This document shows, one piece after another, positions 18,901-27,758 of a DNA stretch of 64,000 bases. This stretch comes from a virus, in IMG/VR virus record IMGVR_UViG_3300032238_000599, positions 62,001 to 126,000 of that record; one strand, 5' to 3'. A program made the position numbers and the translations under genes. The notes beneath the pieces were generated by a model that was not told where the DNA came from, searched no databases, and saw only the letters and a list, made by a program, of their open reading frames with translations. Positions within the stretch are counted from its first letter, which is position 1. Each line of letters opens with the position of its first letter.

Positions 18901-21900
18901 TAACTATCAAAGTTTAATTGCTGGTAGTGCATACTATTCATTTGGTGTGTCAACTATTGCCGCATCAGAAAAAGCCGCAACTGTTGCTGCCTATTATAGA
19001 TTAGAAGAAGTTGTTAACTATGTTGTGCAGAAAAATACAAGTTGGACAAAATCAACTGGTAACAGCACAAGTCAAATAACTACAGGAACTGCTGGCAGTG
19101 CCGCAAGTGCTTACTTTGCTAGTGCTCGTATTCAAGATATTAACAACTGGGTAACAGCAGGCAGCGAACAAACTACCGCCAGCGCATTCACAGGTAGCAC
19201 AAGTACAACAACTTTAACAGTTACCGCAATTACTAGCGGAACTATTGTTGCAGGATCATGTTTAACTGGTGGCGCAATTGCCGCTGGCACATACATTAAC
19301 ACTCAATTAACAGCAACTAATGCCGCAACGGCAACTACTACAGCAACTGCATCGAGTGGTGCAACAAGTATTACAGTTGCAAGTGCAACTAACATTGTTG
19401 CAGGACAATTAATTACAGCAACAAACATTCCACAAGGAACATTTGTACGCAACGACTATGTATCTGGTACAACAATCAACCTAGTAACTATCTACGGTTC
19501 TCCAGTACAAACACTTGGCGCACTAAGCACAACATCAATTAGTTTCTATGCACCAGGAAATACTGGTACATACCAAATCAGTGTAAGCCAAGCACAAAGT
19601 TCTACAACATTAACAGGTAATGCAAGCATTACCCCTGTAACATCAGGTGCTTATGCTCTAGCAACATCTGCATTACAAACTGCTTGGACTGCACTACAAG
19701 CTCGCCGCACAGAAATTCAAAGCGACACAGTTGTATGGGTACAAAAGTTCTATCAAAACGTTAACTTTAACGCTGGAACAACAAGTCCTTGCTACCGTGA
19801 TGCTGGTTTAATTGTTGACGCACTTGGATGGGACATGGTTTTAGGTACAAACTTTAACTCTATCACAGTTGGACGTTCATACTATAGAGCAATCGCAAGT
19901 GCCCAACTAGTTCTATCAAGTCAGAAGAACGCAGAGATTGGCGCAATTCAATTCATTGGCTATAAAGCTAAGATGGTTGCATCGAGTGGCGCATCTGCTC
20001 AACTTACACAAATGATTGATGATATCAAAGAATATATCAATGGTACTACTTCAATTACTTGTACAGCAACTACCGCTACAACTAACGTAATTACAACAAG
20101 TTCAACAGCTAACCTAGTACTAGGAATGCCAATTGTGTTTACTGGTACAGTAGCTGGCGGCATTGTTGCAGGACAAACATATTATGTTTTAGCAATTCCA
20201 AGCTCAACAACTTTCACTGTTACTAGTGCAAGCGGTTCTACAGTTGCTCTAACATTAACCACTACAACTAGTCAGTCATTTGCTGGTGTACAGACAAGTT
20301 TACAAACTTATGGTACTATAACTTACGACAATACTCTTGCAACTATTAAAGGGGCTGAAATCTTACGTGCTAATAAGACATTCTTGTCATATGAAGCTAG
20401 TGCATACATTACAGCAACTTACACTTATAGTGTAACTACAACAACAGCAAGCAATGACAGATTTACAGTCAGCGGAACTCATGCTTTTGTAACTGGAGAT
20501 CCTGTAGTATTTTCTGGAACACCGTTTGCAGGCAGTGGTGTAACAGCTGGTACAGTTTACTATGTTACATCAACTCCAACTAGTGCAACATTTACAGTAA
20601 GTGCTACACAAGGCGGAACTAACATTGATATTAGTTCAAATGGTAGTGGCACATTTACAGTAGCATACTCATTTGATGCTACAAGCTGCCGCCGAGATGC
20701 CGCAGCCATTATTGATGCTATGGTATATGATTTACAGTACACCGGTAACTATAAGTCACTACGTGCCGCTCAATTATACGTAAATGCTATCAACGGTTCT
20801 AAATTAGAAAACATGTTCTTAGTACGTAACGGTACTGGTGTACGCAACATGACACTACAAGGTCTAAATGGTACACTAACTCAAGTCAACGTTTATGGAA
20901 CAAAACGCCCAACAGCAGGTGCTTATGTGGCACTTGATCCTGGATTTGGTCCTAATGACACTAACGTATGGATTACCACACGTTCTTGCTACTCACAAAA
21001 CGTAACAATGTTTGGTACAGGGTGCTCCGGCGGCAAGGTCGATGCGGCATTACATGCTGGCGGTAACAAGTCTATGGTTAAGAATGACTTTACAACAATT
21101 ATCAGTGATGGTATTGGTGTATGGTGTACTGGTGCAGGTTCGTTAACAGAATTAGTTTCAGTGTTTAACTACTATGGCTACGCTGGTTACCTAGCAGAAC
21201 TAGGTGGACGTATTCGTGCTACGAACGGTAACAGCTCATATGGTACATATGGTGTTATTGCTGAGGGTACTGATACATATGAAACTTCTATCAATGCTAC
21301 AGTTACTAACCGTGCTAACCAAGCACTAATTTCTAACGTAGTAACAGACTCTGTTAACAAGGTATGGCGTTTTGAATACTCAAACGCAGGTAACGCTTAT
21401 ACTAATACTGTACATACAATTAGCGGAACAGGTTACAATGCTGCCGCAACCGCAGATGAATTCCGTGATGCCGCAATATTTGAAACTCGTATTGTTGACT
21501 TAAACGATAACAACGGCGTCGGCGGCACAAATTATGTAACACAAAGCAATGCCGCCCAGGGTGGTGCAGTAGGTGAAATAACTATTGCCGCAACTGATAC
21601 AGCATTATCAACAGCATACACTGGTATGCGTATTCAAATTACTGCTGGTACAGGCGTTGGGCAATATGCAAACATATTAAACTACAACAATGGTAATAAG
21701 AAAGCTATCATTTACAAGGATAGTTTTGCAACACTGACTATAACTGCTACAACTAATGGTAGCCCAAGTACAGTAACCGTAGCAAGCACATCAACACTAT
21801 ATGCTAACATGCCATTCTTGGTAGCGTCAACAGTAGGCGGTTTAACATTAAACACAGTTTATTATGTTAAGACTATTGTTAATGCAACAACATTCAGCGT

Positions 21901-24808
21901 AAGCTCAACTGCTGGTGGCACAGCATTTACTAGTGAAATTACAACAACTACAGCACAGTCTGTATCGTTGTATGCCGCAGGATGGGATCATGTTGTTCCG
22001 GGAACTACAATTACAAACGTTCTTGACTTAACAACAACTTATATCATTGAACCTCGTATTAACTACACTGGTCCGGGATTGTTAGGAACAAGTAGAACAT
22101 TACCAGCAACTGCTACTTGGCAAGCCGCTACATATACATATGGCCAATTCTTAGCAATTGCCAACGGTAGTACAAGCACAGCATATTCCCCAGATGGGAA
22201 AACATGGGCAAGTGCAGGTGCGTTAACAACTACATCTTATGTTGATGTAGTGTTCGGTGGCGGTGAAGGCGCAATAGCAACCGCAGTTGTTGGTGGGTTA
22301 GGAGGTGTTGGCGCAGTACTTACAGCCGCCCTAGGTCCAGGCGGTGTTGGACAAGTTCAAACAGACCAAGTTGCAACCGTAACAGTTCTTAACGGCGGTA
22401 CAGGATATACAACTCCTCCAACAATCGTATTCACAGGTGGCGGCGGATCTAACGCTGTAGCTACTTGTACAGTTCTAAATGGTTCTATTGCATCAGTAAC
22501 TGTTACTGTAAACGGTAGCGCATATACTAGTGCTCCGACAGTAACAGCCGCAACAGATCGTGTAACGCAAATCAATATTGTAGCACGTGGTAAGAATTAT
22601 CTAAGTGCTCCTACCGTTACAATAAGCGGTGGAGGCTCAACTAACCAAGCTACTGGTACAGCGGTATTAACTAATAGTGGTGTAAGCTCAATTACTATTG
22701 GAAATAACGGCGGATCTGGTTATACTAGCACTCCAACAGTAACTATTTTAGATAGTACAGCAAGATATCTAGCAATTAGCGGAACAGCAGTAAACAACTG
22801 TTATCAAACAGTATCTGGAGCTATTACAGCCAGCGCTTGGACAGCAGGATCTAGTACCGGCAAGACAGATTTAAAATCTTTAGCATACGGACAAGTAGGC
22901 GGAGTAGGTTTATGGATTGCAGTAGGTGGTACTTCGGCAACTGCAAGTGCAGTATCAAGTTCAGATGGCGGCACAGCATGGACTGATCGTTCAAGTGCTA
23001 TTACTGCACTAAGCGCAGGATACTACGCAGGCGTTGCATTTGGTAATGGTTATTTTGTTGCTGTTAATAACGGCGGCAATAAGACATCTTATATGACTGG
23101 TAACCCAGCAACTTGGACAGCAGGCGGAACACTACCATTTACTACAGCAGTTAGTGTTGCTTATGGTAACGGACGTTTTGTTGTATTAGGTTCTAACGGT
23201 GCTGTTGCAATTAGTATTGATAACAGCGCAACTTGGAGCGCAATTGATACTGCAACCGGTACAACAACTAGTGTGTTATCAAGTAGCTTAACATGGTCTA
23301 CAATCAGATATGGACAAGGTTTGTTCATGGCAATTGCTCAAGGTACACAAACTTGTGCAACTAGCCCAGACGGTATCAACTGGACAGTATATGCAACAGG
23401 CATGCCAAGCTCAAGCAACTGGAAAGCTCTAGCATTTGGTAATCCAACTTCTGCAACACTAGGCGCACAACCATTATGGATTGCCGCAAGTAATACATCA
23501 GGTTCAATCGCCGCAAGTATTAGAACTGGTGCTCGTCCATTAGGCCGTATGAAAGTAATTGCTGGTGTAATAACTGAAGTTCGTATGGTAGAACCAGGAA
23601 GCGGATTCCCTAAAGGCAACGTTACTGCTACCACTGTAACAACAAACGTAATTACAACCGACGATACAACTAACTTAGTTGATAGCATGCCAGTAGTGTT
23701 TACTGGTTGCAGTACTGGCGGTCTAGCAAACAATACAGTTTATTATGTAATTGGCGCAACTATTGTAACTAACACTAGCTTCAAAGTTAGCTTAACAGCA
23801 GGTAGTGCAACACCAGTTACACTAAGTTCACAAACTGTAACAGGTACATATCGTGCAGGTCCAATTGTAACTCAGACAGATCCTAACAGAACTAAATCTG
23901 CTAACTTATGGTCACGCAATGGCGACGGTGCTCTTGGAAACCCAAGCTTCAACAACCGCGGTACTGGAAACATTACTGCTACAGCCGCAACAATTGGCGA
24001 CGGTTATAGCGACTTGTTCCAAACAGGAACTTATGTTAACGTCACCGGTTTATACAGTCAGCCAACTCCAGGTGCAAACGTACAGTTTGGATCAATTGGC
24101 AACGTATGGTATAAACTAGTTAGTGTTGTTAACTTGTTAGGGGTTGCTGGTAACTACTCTGCTAGCTTCCAAATTAACCCAGCTCTAACTACATTAAATG
24201 CACCACCACATGCTGATACAGTAGTAACAAGATTGAAGTATTCACAAGTTCGTTTAACCGGACATGACTTCTTGTACATCGGTACTGGAAATCAAACACA
24301 AACTAACTATCCTTATGTTAACCCAAATAGCGCAATTCAGGCTAATCAAGCTAACAGTTCGGGTGGCGGACGAGTATTCTTTACAAGTACTGACCAAGAC
24401 GGTAACTTCAACGTTGGTAACTTATTCGGAGTGCAACAGGCAACTGGTACTGCTACATTAAATGCTAACGCATTTAACTTGTCAGGACTACAATCATTGC
24501 AACTGGGTTCAGTTAGTTTAGGCGTCGGAAGTGCTGTAATTACACAATTCAGTACAGATCCATACTTTACTGCTAACAGTGACAACGTTGTTCCAACACA
24601 AAAAGCAATTAAGAGCTATATTAGCTCACAAATTGGTGGCGGAGCAAGTACTTTGAACGTAAATACATTAACAGCTGGTGTGATTTACTTGTCTGGAAAT
24701 AACATCTCAACAACGACAGGTGTTCAAATTAACGTAACAGCTAAAATGAATTTCGTAGGCGGAATAGACGGTGCTCCCGTAGCCCTTGCGTACTTCATGC
24801 AAAAATAA
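15923..24808 (+). CDS. Giant modular tail fibre/adhesin, paralogue of the upstream fibre (2961 aa)
   Basis: It begins like its neighbour (MAEFKLGRIKFVWKGAW) with about seven CBM5/12-like repeats (~16-460). YVAPTGTDRTDFG at ~518 starts the beta-helix part. Four copies of a module with the signature RD.G...DA..YD and G.NY.S......YY occur near residues 670, 973, 1289 and 1588. At least five YYV-type modules are scattered. GGRIRATNGNSSYGTYG (~1765) matches the neighbour. A propeller at ~2059-2535 (YGNGRFVVL, SPDGINW) is interrupted after its first blade by a Gly-rich insert (~2112-2282, SGYTSTPTVTI-type repeats). The last ~190 residues contain VFFTSTDQDGNFNVG and VVPTQKAIKSYI, as in the neighbour. 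There is no cupredoxin insert here. Host attachment is inferred from architecture. Confidence 0.75.
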   Translation: MAEFKLGRIKFVWKGAWVGNTAYLVDDAVSYNGKSYMCVVSHTANSSSFETDLTAVTPKWQLAADGASWKGNWATNTYYAVGSQVKYGGQVYLCKTAHTSAATAALGLEADSGKWDLFASSFVWKGAWTTSTRYKVNDFVTYGGISYVCKTYHTSAATAADGLEVDILKWDVLNAGINYIGAWSGSSVRYKLNDVVKFGADLWICTGAHTSTGSTIDLVNFDIFINGFEFLNSWSSGTNYAIGDTVTYGGYTYIALDNHINKVPSTETAYWTPFTTGFNFRGEWSGATQYLIGDVVRVGGYTYLANGDSLNSAPPSGDWSRLNSGIRFVNTTASYTTVSTTNVTVTNGSATGAQFTVARSNTVYTLTRTANGSNYTSGDIIKILGTAVGGQTPSNDITITVTASAGSITGQTHTGVAVTWTTGTAYVAGDAVQYGANTYICILAHTADSSKRPDADVLGTYWNLLTAGAESNALTTTGDTYYYGSAGPARLPVGNEGQVLRVNSGLPSWGYFGQVNNLIYVAPTGTDRTDFGITPENPLKTVRYAAKLIEDGYLNQNACALLAKNKQFAIKEVNNYLQYTYRTSVTGTSGGAFTTANTSKLVVNTPITFTNQTGSLTLGGSAITSTTVYYVKAITTDISFTVSATAGGAALVAGGTGTATGQYYVDQTKAERDSGFVYEAIVHDLGHNGTWKTTAAVRSYYTTAGTNYITAQTGYQITQFAAGQLYLKTLIQKILANTAPSSNYQTLNSVVTTANQIIDTTLTAETGAVTTTNTLVDLVVNGMLAGSTTSLAAEVFPNTTISIKTGTYNEVLPIVLSSNTAVVGDELRSTVIQPKAANGLLSGDKAKTTAALNRIKAVIPDLVANTTISATSGNTQTQIKTLPAGSAGSTAASTAVVSSVGVMNSIVAGGLSNVPAFSYTTPTGYNSSYLIGFGDGKAQLVQNYQFIKDEISAYLNTNYPVVWAALGAGGQASCQRDVGYMLDAVVYDMTYGSNYQSLIAGSAYYSFGVSTIAASEKAATVAAYYRLEEVVNYVVQKNTSWTKSTGNSTSQITTGTAGSAASAYFASARIQDINNWVTAGSEQTTASAFTGSTSTTTLTVTAITSGTIVAGSCLTGGAIAAGTYINTQLTATNAATATTTATASSGATSITVASATNIVAGQLITATNIPQGTFVRNDYVSGTTINLVTIYGSPVQTLGALSTTSISFYAPGNTGTYQISVSQAQSSTTLTGNASITPVTSGAYALATSALQTAWTALQARRTEIQSDTVVWVQKFYQNVNFNAGTTSPCYRDAGLIVDALGWDMVLGTNFNSITVGRSYYRAIASAQLVLSSQKNAEIGAIQFIGYKAKMVASSGASAQLTQMIDDIKEYINGTTSITCTATTATTNVITTSSTANLVLGMPIVFTGTVAGGIVAGQTYYVLAIPSSTTFTVTSASGSTVALTLTTTTSQSFAGVQTSLQTYGTITYDNTLATIKGAEILRANKTFLSYEASAYITATYTYSVTTTTASNDRFTVSGTHAFVTGDPVVFSGTPFAGSGVTAGTVYYVTSTPTSATFTVSATQGGTNIDISSNGSGTFTVAYSFDATSCRRDAAAIIDAMVYDLQYTGNYKSLRAAQLYVNAINGSKLENMFLVRNGTGVRNMTLQGLNGTLTQVNVYGTKRPTAGAYVALDPGFGPNDTNVWITTRSCYSQNVTMFGTGCSGGKVDAALHAGGNKSMVKNDFTTIISDGIGVWCTGAGSLTELVSVFNYYGYAGYLAELGGRIRATNGNSSYGTYGVIAEGTDTYETSINATVTNRANQALISNVVTDSVNKVWRFEYSNAGNAYTNTVHTISGTGYNAAATADEFRDAAIFETRIVDLNDNNGVGGTNYVTQSNAAQGGAVGEITIAATDTALSTAYTGMRIQITAGTGVGQYANILNYNNGNKKAIIYKDSFATLTITATTNGSPSTVTVASTSTLYANMPFLVASTVGGLTLNTVYYVKTIVNATTFSVSSTAGGTAFTSEITTTTAQSVSLYAAGWDHVVPGTTITNVLDLTTTYIIEPRINYTGPGLLGTSRTLPATATWQAATYTYGQFLAIANGSTSTAYSPDGKTWASAGALTTTSYVDVVFGGGEGAIATAVVGGLGGVGAVLTAALGPGGVGQVQTDQVATVTVLNGGTGYTTPPTIVFTGGGGSNAVATCTVLNGSIASVTVTVNGSAYTSAPTVTAATDRVTQINIVARGKNYLSAPTVTISGGGSTNQATGTAVLTNSGVSSITIGNNGGSGYTSTPTVTILDSTARYLAISGTAVNNCYQTVSGAITASAWTAGSSTGKTDLKSLAYGQVGGVGLWIAVGGTSATASAVSSSDGGTAWTDRSSAITALSAGYYAGVAFGNGYFVAVNNGGNKTSYMTGNPATWTAGGTLPFTTAVSVAYGNGRFVVLGSNGAVAISIDNSATWSAIDTATGTTTSVLSSSLTWSTIRYGQGLFMAIAQGTQTCATSPDGINWTVYATGMPSSSNWKALAFGNPTSATLGAQPLWIAASNTSGSIAASIRTGARPLGRMKVIAGVITEVRMVEPGSGFPKGNVTATTVTTNVITTDDTTNLVDSMPVVFTGCSTGGLANNTVYYVIGATIVTNTSFKVSLTAGSATPVTLSSQTVTGTYRAGPIVTQTDPNRTKSANLWSRNGDGALGNPSFNNRGTGNITATAATIGDGYSDLFQTGTYVNVTGLYSQPTPGANVQFGSIGNVWYKLVSVVNLLGVAGNYSASFQINPALTTLNAPPHADTVVTRLKYSQVRLTGHDFLYIGTGNQTQTNYPYVNPNSAIQANQANSSGGGRVFFTSTDQDGNFNVGNLFGVQQATGTATLNANAFNLSGLQSLQLGSVSLGVGSAVITQFSTDPYFTANSDNVVPTQKAIKSYISSQIGGGASTLNVNTLTAGVIYLSGNNISTTTGVQINVTAKMNFVGGIDGAPVALAYFMQK

Positions 24809-24825
24809 TTTTGGAGAAATAAACC

Positions 24826-25173
24826 ATGGCATCAGGAAGATTAGGGATTAGTACAAGTTTAACAGGCGGCTCAAATGCTACTGTTTATACTGTTCCAACA
24901 GGCTATTACGCCGTACTAAACGTTAACGTTACAAACACTAGCTCTGTTGGTGTTACTGCAAGAGTTGCCGTTACATCAAATCCAGCGTCAATTGGCGCAA
25001 GCGAGTGGATTGAATACGGTGTAGGTATTGCACCTGGCGGAACTTTAGAAAGAACAGGTATTGTAGCAGACGCAGGAAAAGCTATTGTTGTATGGGCAAG
25101 TACTAGCACTTCGGGCTCAATAGGTAGTTGCGTAAACGCTAACGTGTTTGGCATTGAAACTTCAACAACCTAA
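24826..25173 (+). CDS. Small beta-rich fibre-associated protein (115 aa)
   Basis: A strong GGAG precedes the ATG by 10 nt in the 17-nt gap after the giant fibre. The protein is Ser/Thr/Gly/Val-rich, with segments such as YTVPTGYYAVLNVNVTN, SEWIEYGVGIAPGG and AIVVWASTSTSG. This pattern matches small beta-sandwich proteins found next to fibre genes in aquatic T4-like phages. It probably decorates or caps a fibre. No catalytic motif is visible and the family is not firmly recognised. Confidence 0.6.
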   Translation: MASGRLGISTSLTGGSNATVYTVPTGYYAVLNVNVTNTSSVGVTARVAVTSNPASIGASEWIEYGVGIAPGGTLERTGIVADAGKAIVVWASTSTSGSIGSCVNANVFGIETSTT

Positions 25174-25194
25174 ATAGAACAAGTGAGATAAAAG

Positions 25195-26070
25195 ATGGCT
25201 CGATATAATACAGCGTTTAAAACATTAGTTGTTACCGGAACAGCAACTATTAGCACACCATTGCAGGGAACTGTGCTGGTGTCGCTTACAAGCACAGCCG
25301 GCTATACGGTAACATTACCAAGCCCTGTGTTATTTCCTGGTGCAAGTTTACAAATTTATAATAATACCAGCGGTGCGTGTACATTAAGCACACCAGCTGG
25401 TAACTTTACAGTCGGCGCCGCAGGTGCAAGTACGCAAGCGATTGCATCGGGACAAGTTTTTACTCACGTGTCAGATGGCGCAAACTGGATTACATGGTCA
25501 GATGTAAACGGCCCTGGCTCATTTACTACACTAACAGCAAGCTCAACAGTAACATTAAGTCCTGCAAGTGCCAACGTAGCAATTAGTCCAAGCGGTAGTG
25601 GTAACGTAACTATTGCTCCTGCAAGTCCCGGTGCAATTAACAACATGACCATTGGTGGTAGCACACCATTAGCTGGTACATTTAATGCACTAACATCAAC
25701 TGGTACAACTACGTTACAGTTGATTAGTGAGGTATTAAACACAAAATCGGGTGCAAATGGTACTGTTGTCCATGACGCAAGTACTGGCGACATTTGGTAT
25801 CACTCAAGCATTGCATCCTCTTTTACAGCAAACTTTACTAACGTGCCAACTACTTCAAACAGAACTCTAGTTATGACGCTAATACTAGCTCAAGGTGGCA
25901 CACCATTTAATGCGACTGGCGTACAAATTAACGGTACTGGTTATAGTATTAACTGGGCCGGTGGTGTTGTACCTTCAGGTCGTGCAAGTAAGATTGACGT
26001 TGTGACGTTCTTCATCTATAACGTAGGTGGAACATTTGCAGTTACTGGACAGATGAGCTCATTCGGCTAA
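25195..26070 (+). CDS. Tail fibre-like structural protein (291 aa)
   Basis: It contains shaft motifs typical of phage fibres: FTTLTASSTVTL, VAISPSGSGNVTIAP and INNMTIGGSTPLAGTFNALTS. The N-terminal part (YTVTLPSPVLFPGASLQIYN, then GQVFTHVSDGANWITW) resembles beta-roll segments in fibre proteins. The C-terminal ~100 residues (NRTLVMTLILAQGGTPF ... GYSINWAGG) look like a compact tip domain. It lies between two other fibre-type genes in one co-directional run with 20-nt gaps. A structural role is likely; the receptor is unknown. Confidence 0.65.
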   Translation: MARYNTAFKTLVVTGTATISTPLQGTVLVSLTSTAGYTVTLPSPVLFPGASLQIYNNTSGACTLSTPAGNFTVGAAGASTQAIASGQVFTHVSDGANWITWSDVNGPGSFTTLTASSTVTLSPASANVAISPSGSGNVTIAPASPGAINNMTIGGSTPLAGTFNALTSTGTTTLQLISEVLNTKSGANGTVVHDASTGDIWYHSSIASSFTANFTNVPTTSNRTLVMTLILAQGGTPFNATGVQINGTGYSINWAGGVVPSGRASKIDVVTFFIYNVGGTFAVTGQMSSFG

Positions 26071-26092
26071 TATTGGACACTAGGAGAATTTA

Positions 26093-27718
26093 ATGCCATT
26101 AGTAGGAACATTCGGTGGTAATACCACAGCAAAAGGTGTAGGTGGATATCACCCTGGTGCAGGACCAGTTGACACCACATCCAGCGCCGCGCAAGGTGTA
26201 ATTGGTACTACTACTGTATCAGGAAGTTTAAACGGTACAATTTATAACCTAAGTGCTAGTTCAGTTACTGGACAGCGTATTACACAAGACCCATTTTTTA
26301 TGGGTAACGTTACCTACAGTTTAGTAGGTGCAACTAGTGGAACAGCTAGTAATACTAACGGTACGAACGTCACTGTTAGTACAACTACCGGATTATATAC
26401 TGGACAAGCAATTTATTTTTCTGGTTACGGCACCGGCGCTTTAAATAGTGCAAGTACTAGTGCGGCTTTAACACCCGGGCAGTATTGGATTACAGCAATT
26501 GGCAGTGGCGTTATCAGCATTGCAAGAACAAGCGGGGGAACTGCTATTAACTTTGGCGGATCTACTACGTTAACTGGCGTTAACTGGACTACAGGTCTCC
26601 CTCCGGGATTTAGCTTTAACGCTTCGACTGGAACTATTAGTGGTAGTTTAACAATTAATGCAAATACAAACCCGGGTGAAAAAGCCGGTATTATTAATCA
26701 CACAGTTCCAACAACTGGTGCAAACAGTATTGGTACAGGACCGTATAATCCTAACGGCATTCAGCCAGCAACTTATCGTGTAACTGTCCGTGCCACAGAT
26801 AATAGTTATGCTAACAACTATTCAGAGCGTTACTACGATATTAACTTGTCAGTTCCATTTGCTTACAGACAAATTATTACTGTAGGATATACTCAAGCGG
26901 GATATGCTAATTCAAGTACATGGACCGACAGTCAAAAAACAGTTGGTGCTAATGATACAACAACTTTATTAGCCGGCAACCAAGAAGCAAGCCATAACTA
27001 TCAAATGAGCGCACATAACTATACACGTTCATTTACCTATGGAGCTTCTGGTACGCATTGCGGAGCGGCAAGTAACATTATTGCATTTAACATGAGAACA
27101 GAAACTAACAACACTTCGGGTTATACTAGAAGTTATCCAGTTAGCCAGAATAACTGTTCTACATTAATGAACGAATTTTATTATGCATGGATTTCAAGCC
27201 CAGCAACAGCTTCAGTGTATGAGCATAATATGACCACTGAAACAATCACCGGCGCAGTTCCAGGCATGAGTTTATCAAATCCTCTAGTTGGAGGAAACTG
27301 GGACGGTTACGGATGGTGGGGCCCAAGCGGCGCAACCATGAACTATGCTACACGTACTAACACATCCGGGCGCGGCGGCCAAGGCGGCGACGCTCAGTGT
27401 AAAGTTCTAATGAACAAACAACGTTACCAGTATGCGGGGCGTGAAGGCTGTCCAAATAGTAACTGGCGCCGCAGTGATATGACTACTGCTACAACAAGTG
27501 ATAGCGCACCAGGAAAGTACTATAACTCAGGTGAAGAAAATCACACAACTGTACAAGATTGGGGCTACTGTGTTGGATATTATGGTCCTGCTGGACACGT
27601 TAATACCAGTTACAAGTTTGTTTATGCTACAGAAGCCAACTCTGGATCTACTTCATCATTAGACTGTAAAGGTGGACACCCGGGAAACAGCTCAGCAACA
27701 GCGGCATGGCGAGATTAA
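26093..27718 (+). CDS. Structural adhesin with putative Ig fold interrupted by a YYV-type module (541 aa)
   Basis: Residues ~70-80 (FFMGNVTYSLVGA) and ~165-185 (GLPPGFSFNASTGTISG) form the two halves of a putative Ig (He_PIG/cadherin-like) domain, followed by ATYRVTVRATDNSY. The halves are separated by ~80 residues (VTVSTTTGLYTGQAIYF ... YWITAI.SG..SIARTSGGTAI) that match the module repeated in the giant fibres. The C-terminal ~250 residues are rich in Asn, Gly, Tyr, Ser and Cys (HCGAASN, GGQGGDAQCKV, REGCPNSNWRRSD, GYCVGYYGPAGH), suggesting a disulphide- or metal-stabilised tip. GGAG lies 7 nt before the ATG. Last of the fibre run. A receptor-binding role is inferred. Confidence 0.6.
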   Translation: MPLVGTFGGNTTAKGVGGYHPGAGPVDTTSSAAQGVIGTTTVSGSLNGTIYNLSASSVTGQRITQDPFFMGNVTYSLVGATSGTASNTNGTNVTVSTTTGLYTGQAIYFSGYGTGALNSASTSAALTPGQYWITAIGSGVISIARTSGGTAINFGGSTTLTGVNWTTGLPPGFSFNASTGTISGSLTINANTNPGEKAGIINHTVPTTGANSIGTGPYNPNGIQPATYRVTVRATDNSYANNYSERYYDINLSVPFAYRQIITVGYTQAGYANSSTWTDSQKTVGANDTTTLLAGNQEASHNYQMSAHNYTRSFTYGASGTHCGAASNIIAFNMRTETNNTSGYTRSYPVSQNNCSTLMNEFYYAWISSPATASVYEHNMTTETITGAVPGMSLSNPLVGGNWDGYGWWGPSGATMNYATRTNTSGRGGQGGDAQCKVLMNKQRYQYAGREGCPNSNWRRSDMTTATTSDSAPGKYYNSGEENHTTVQDWGYCVGYYGPAGHVNTSYKFVYATEANSGSTSSLDCKGGHPGNSSATAAWRD

Positions 27719-27722
27719 ACTA

Positions 27723-27729
27723 ATAAATA
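27723..27729 (+). promoter_or_regulatory. T4-type late promoter (ATAAATA) before the 297-aa gene
   Basis: TAATAAATATT lies 29 nt upstream of the ATG at 27759. ACGGAG at 27748-27753 is the ribosome binding site. Confidence 0.55.
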
Positions 27730-27758
27730 TTCAACAATTTTATTAGCACGGAGACACC

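Noticed and set aside
22357-22575. Minus-strand open frames within the giant fibre genes
   Set aside because: Shadows of Thr/Val/Gly-rich coding sequence, with no ribosome binding sites and no recognisable motifs.
27720-27746. Inverted repeat CTAATAAA / TTTATTAG around the late promoter at 27723
   Set aside because: The stem is all A-T except one pair and does not cover the ribosome binding site, so no convincing switch or terminator. Probably chance in AT-rich DNA.
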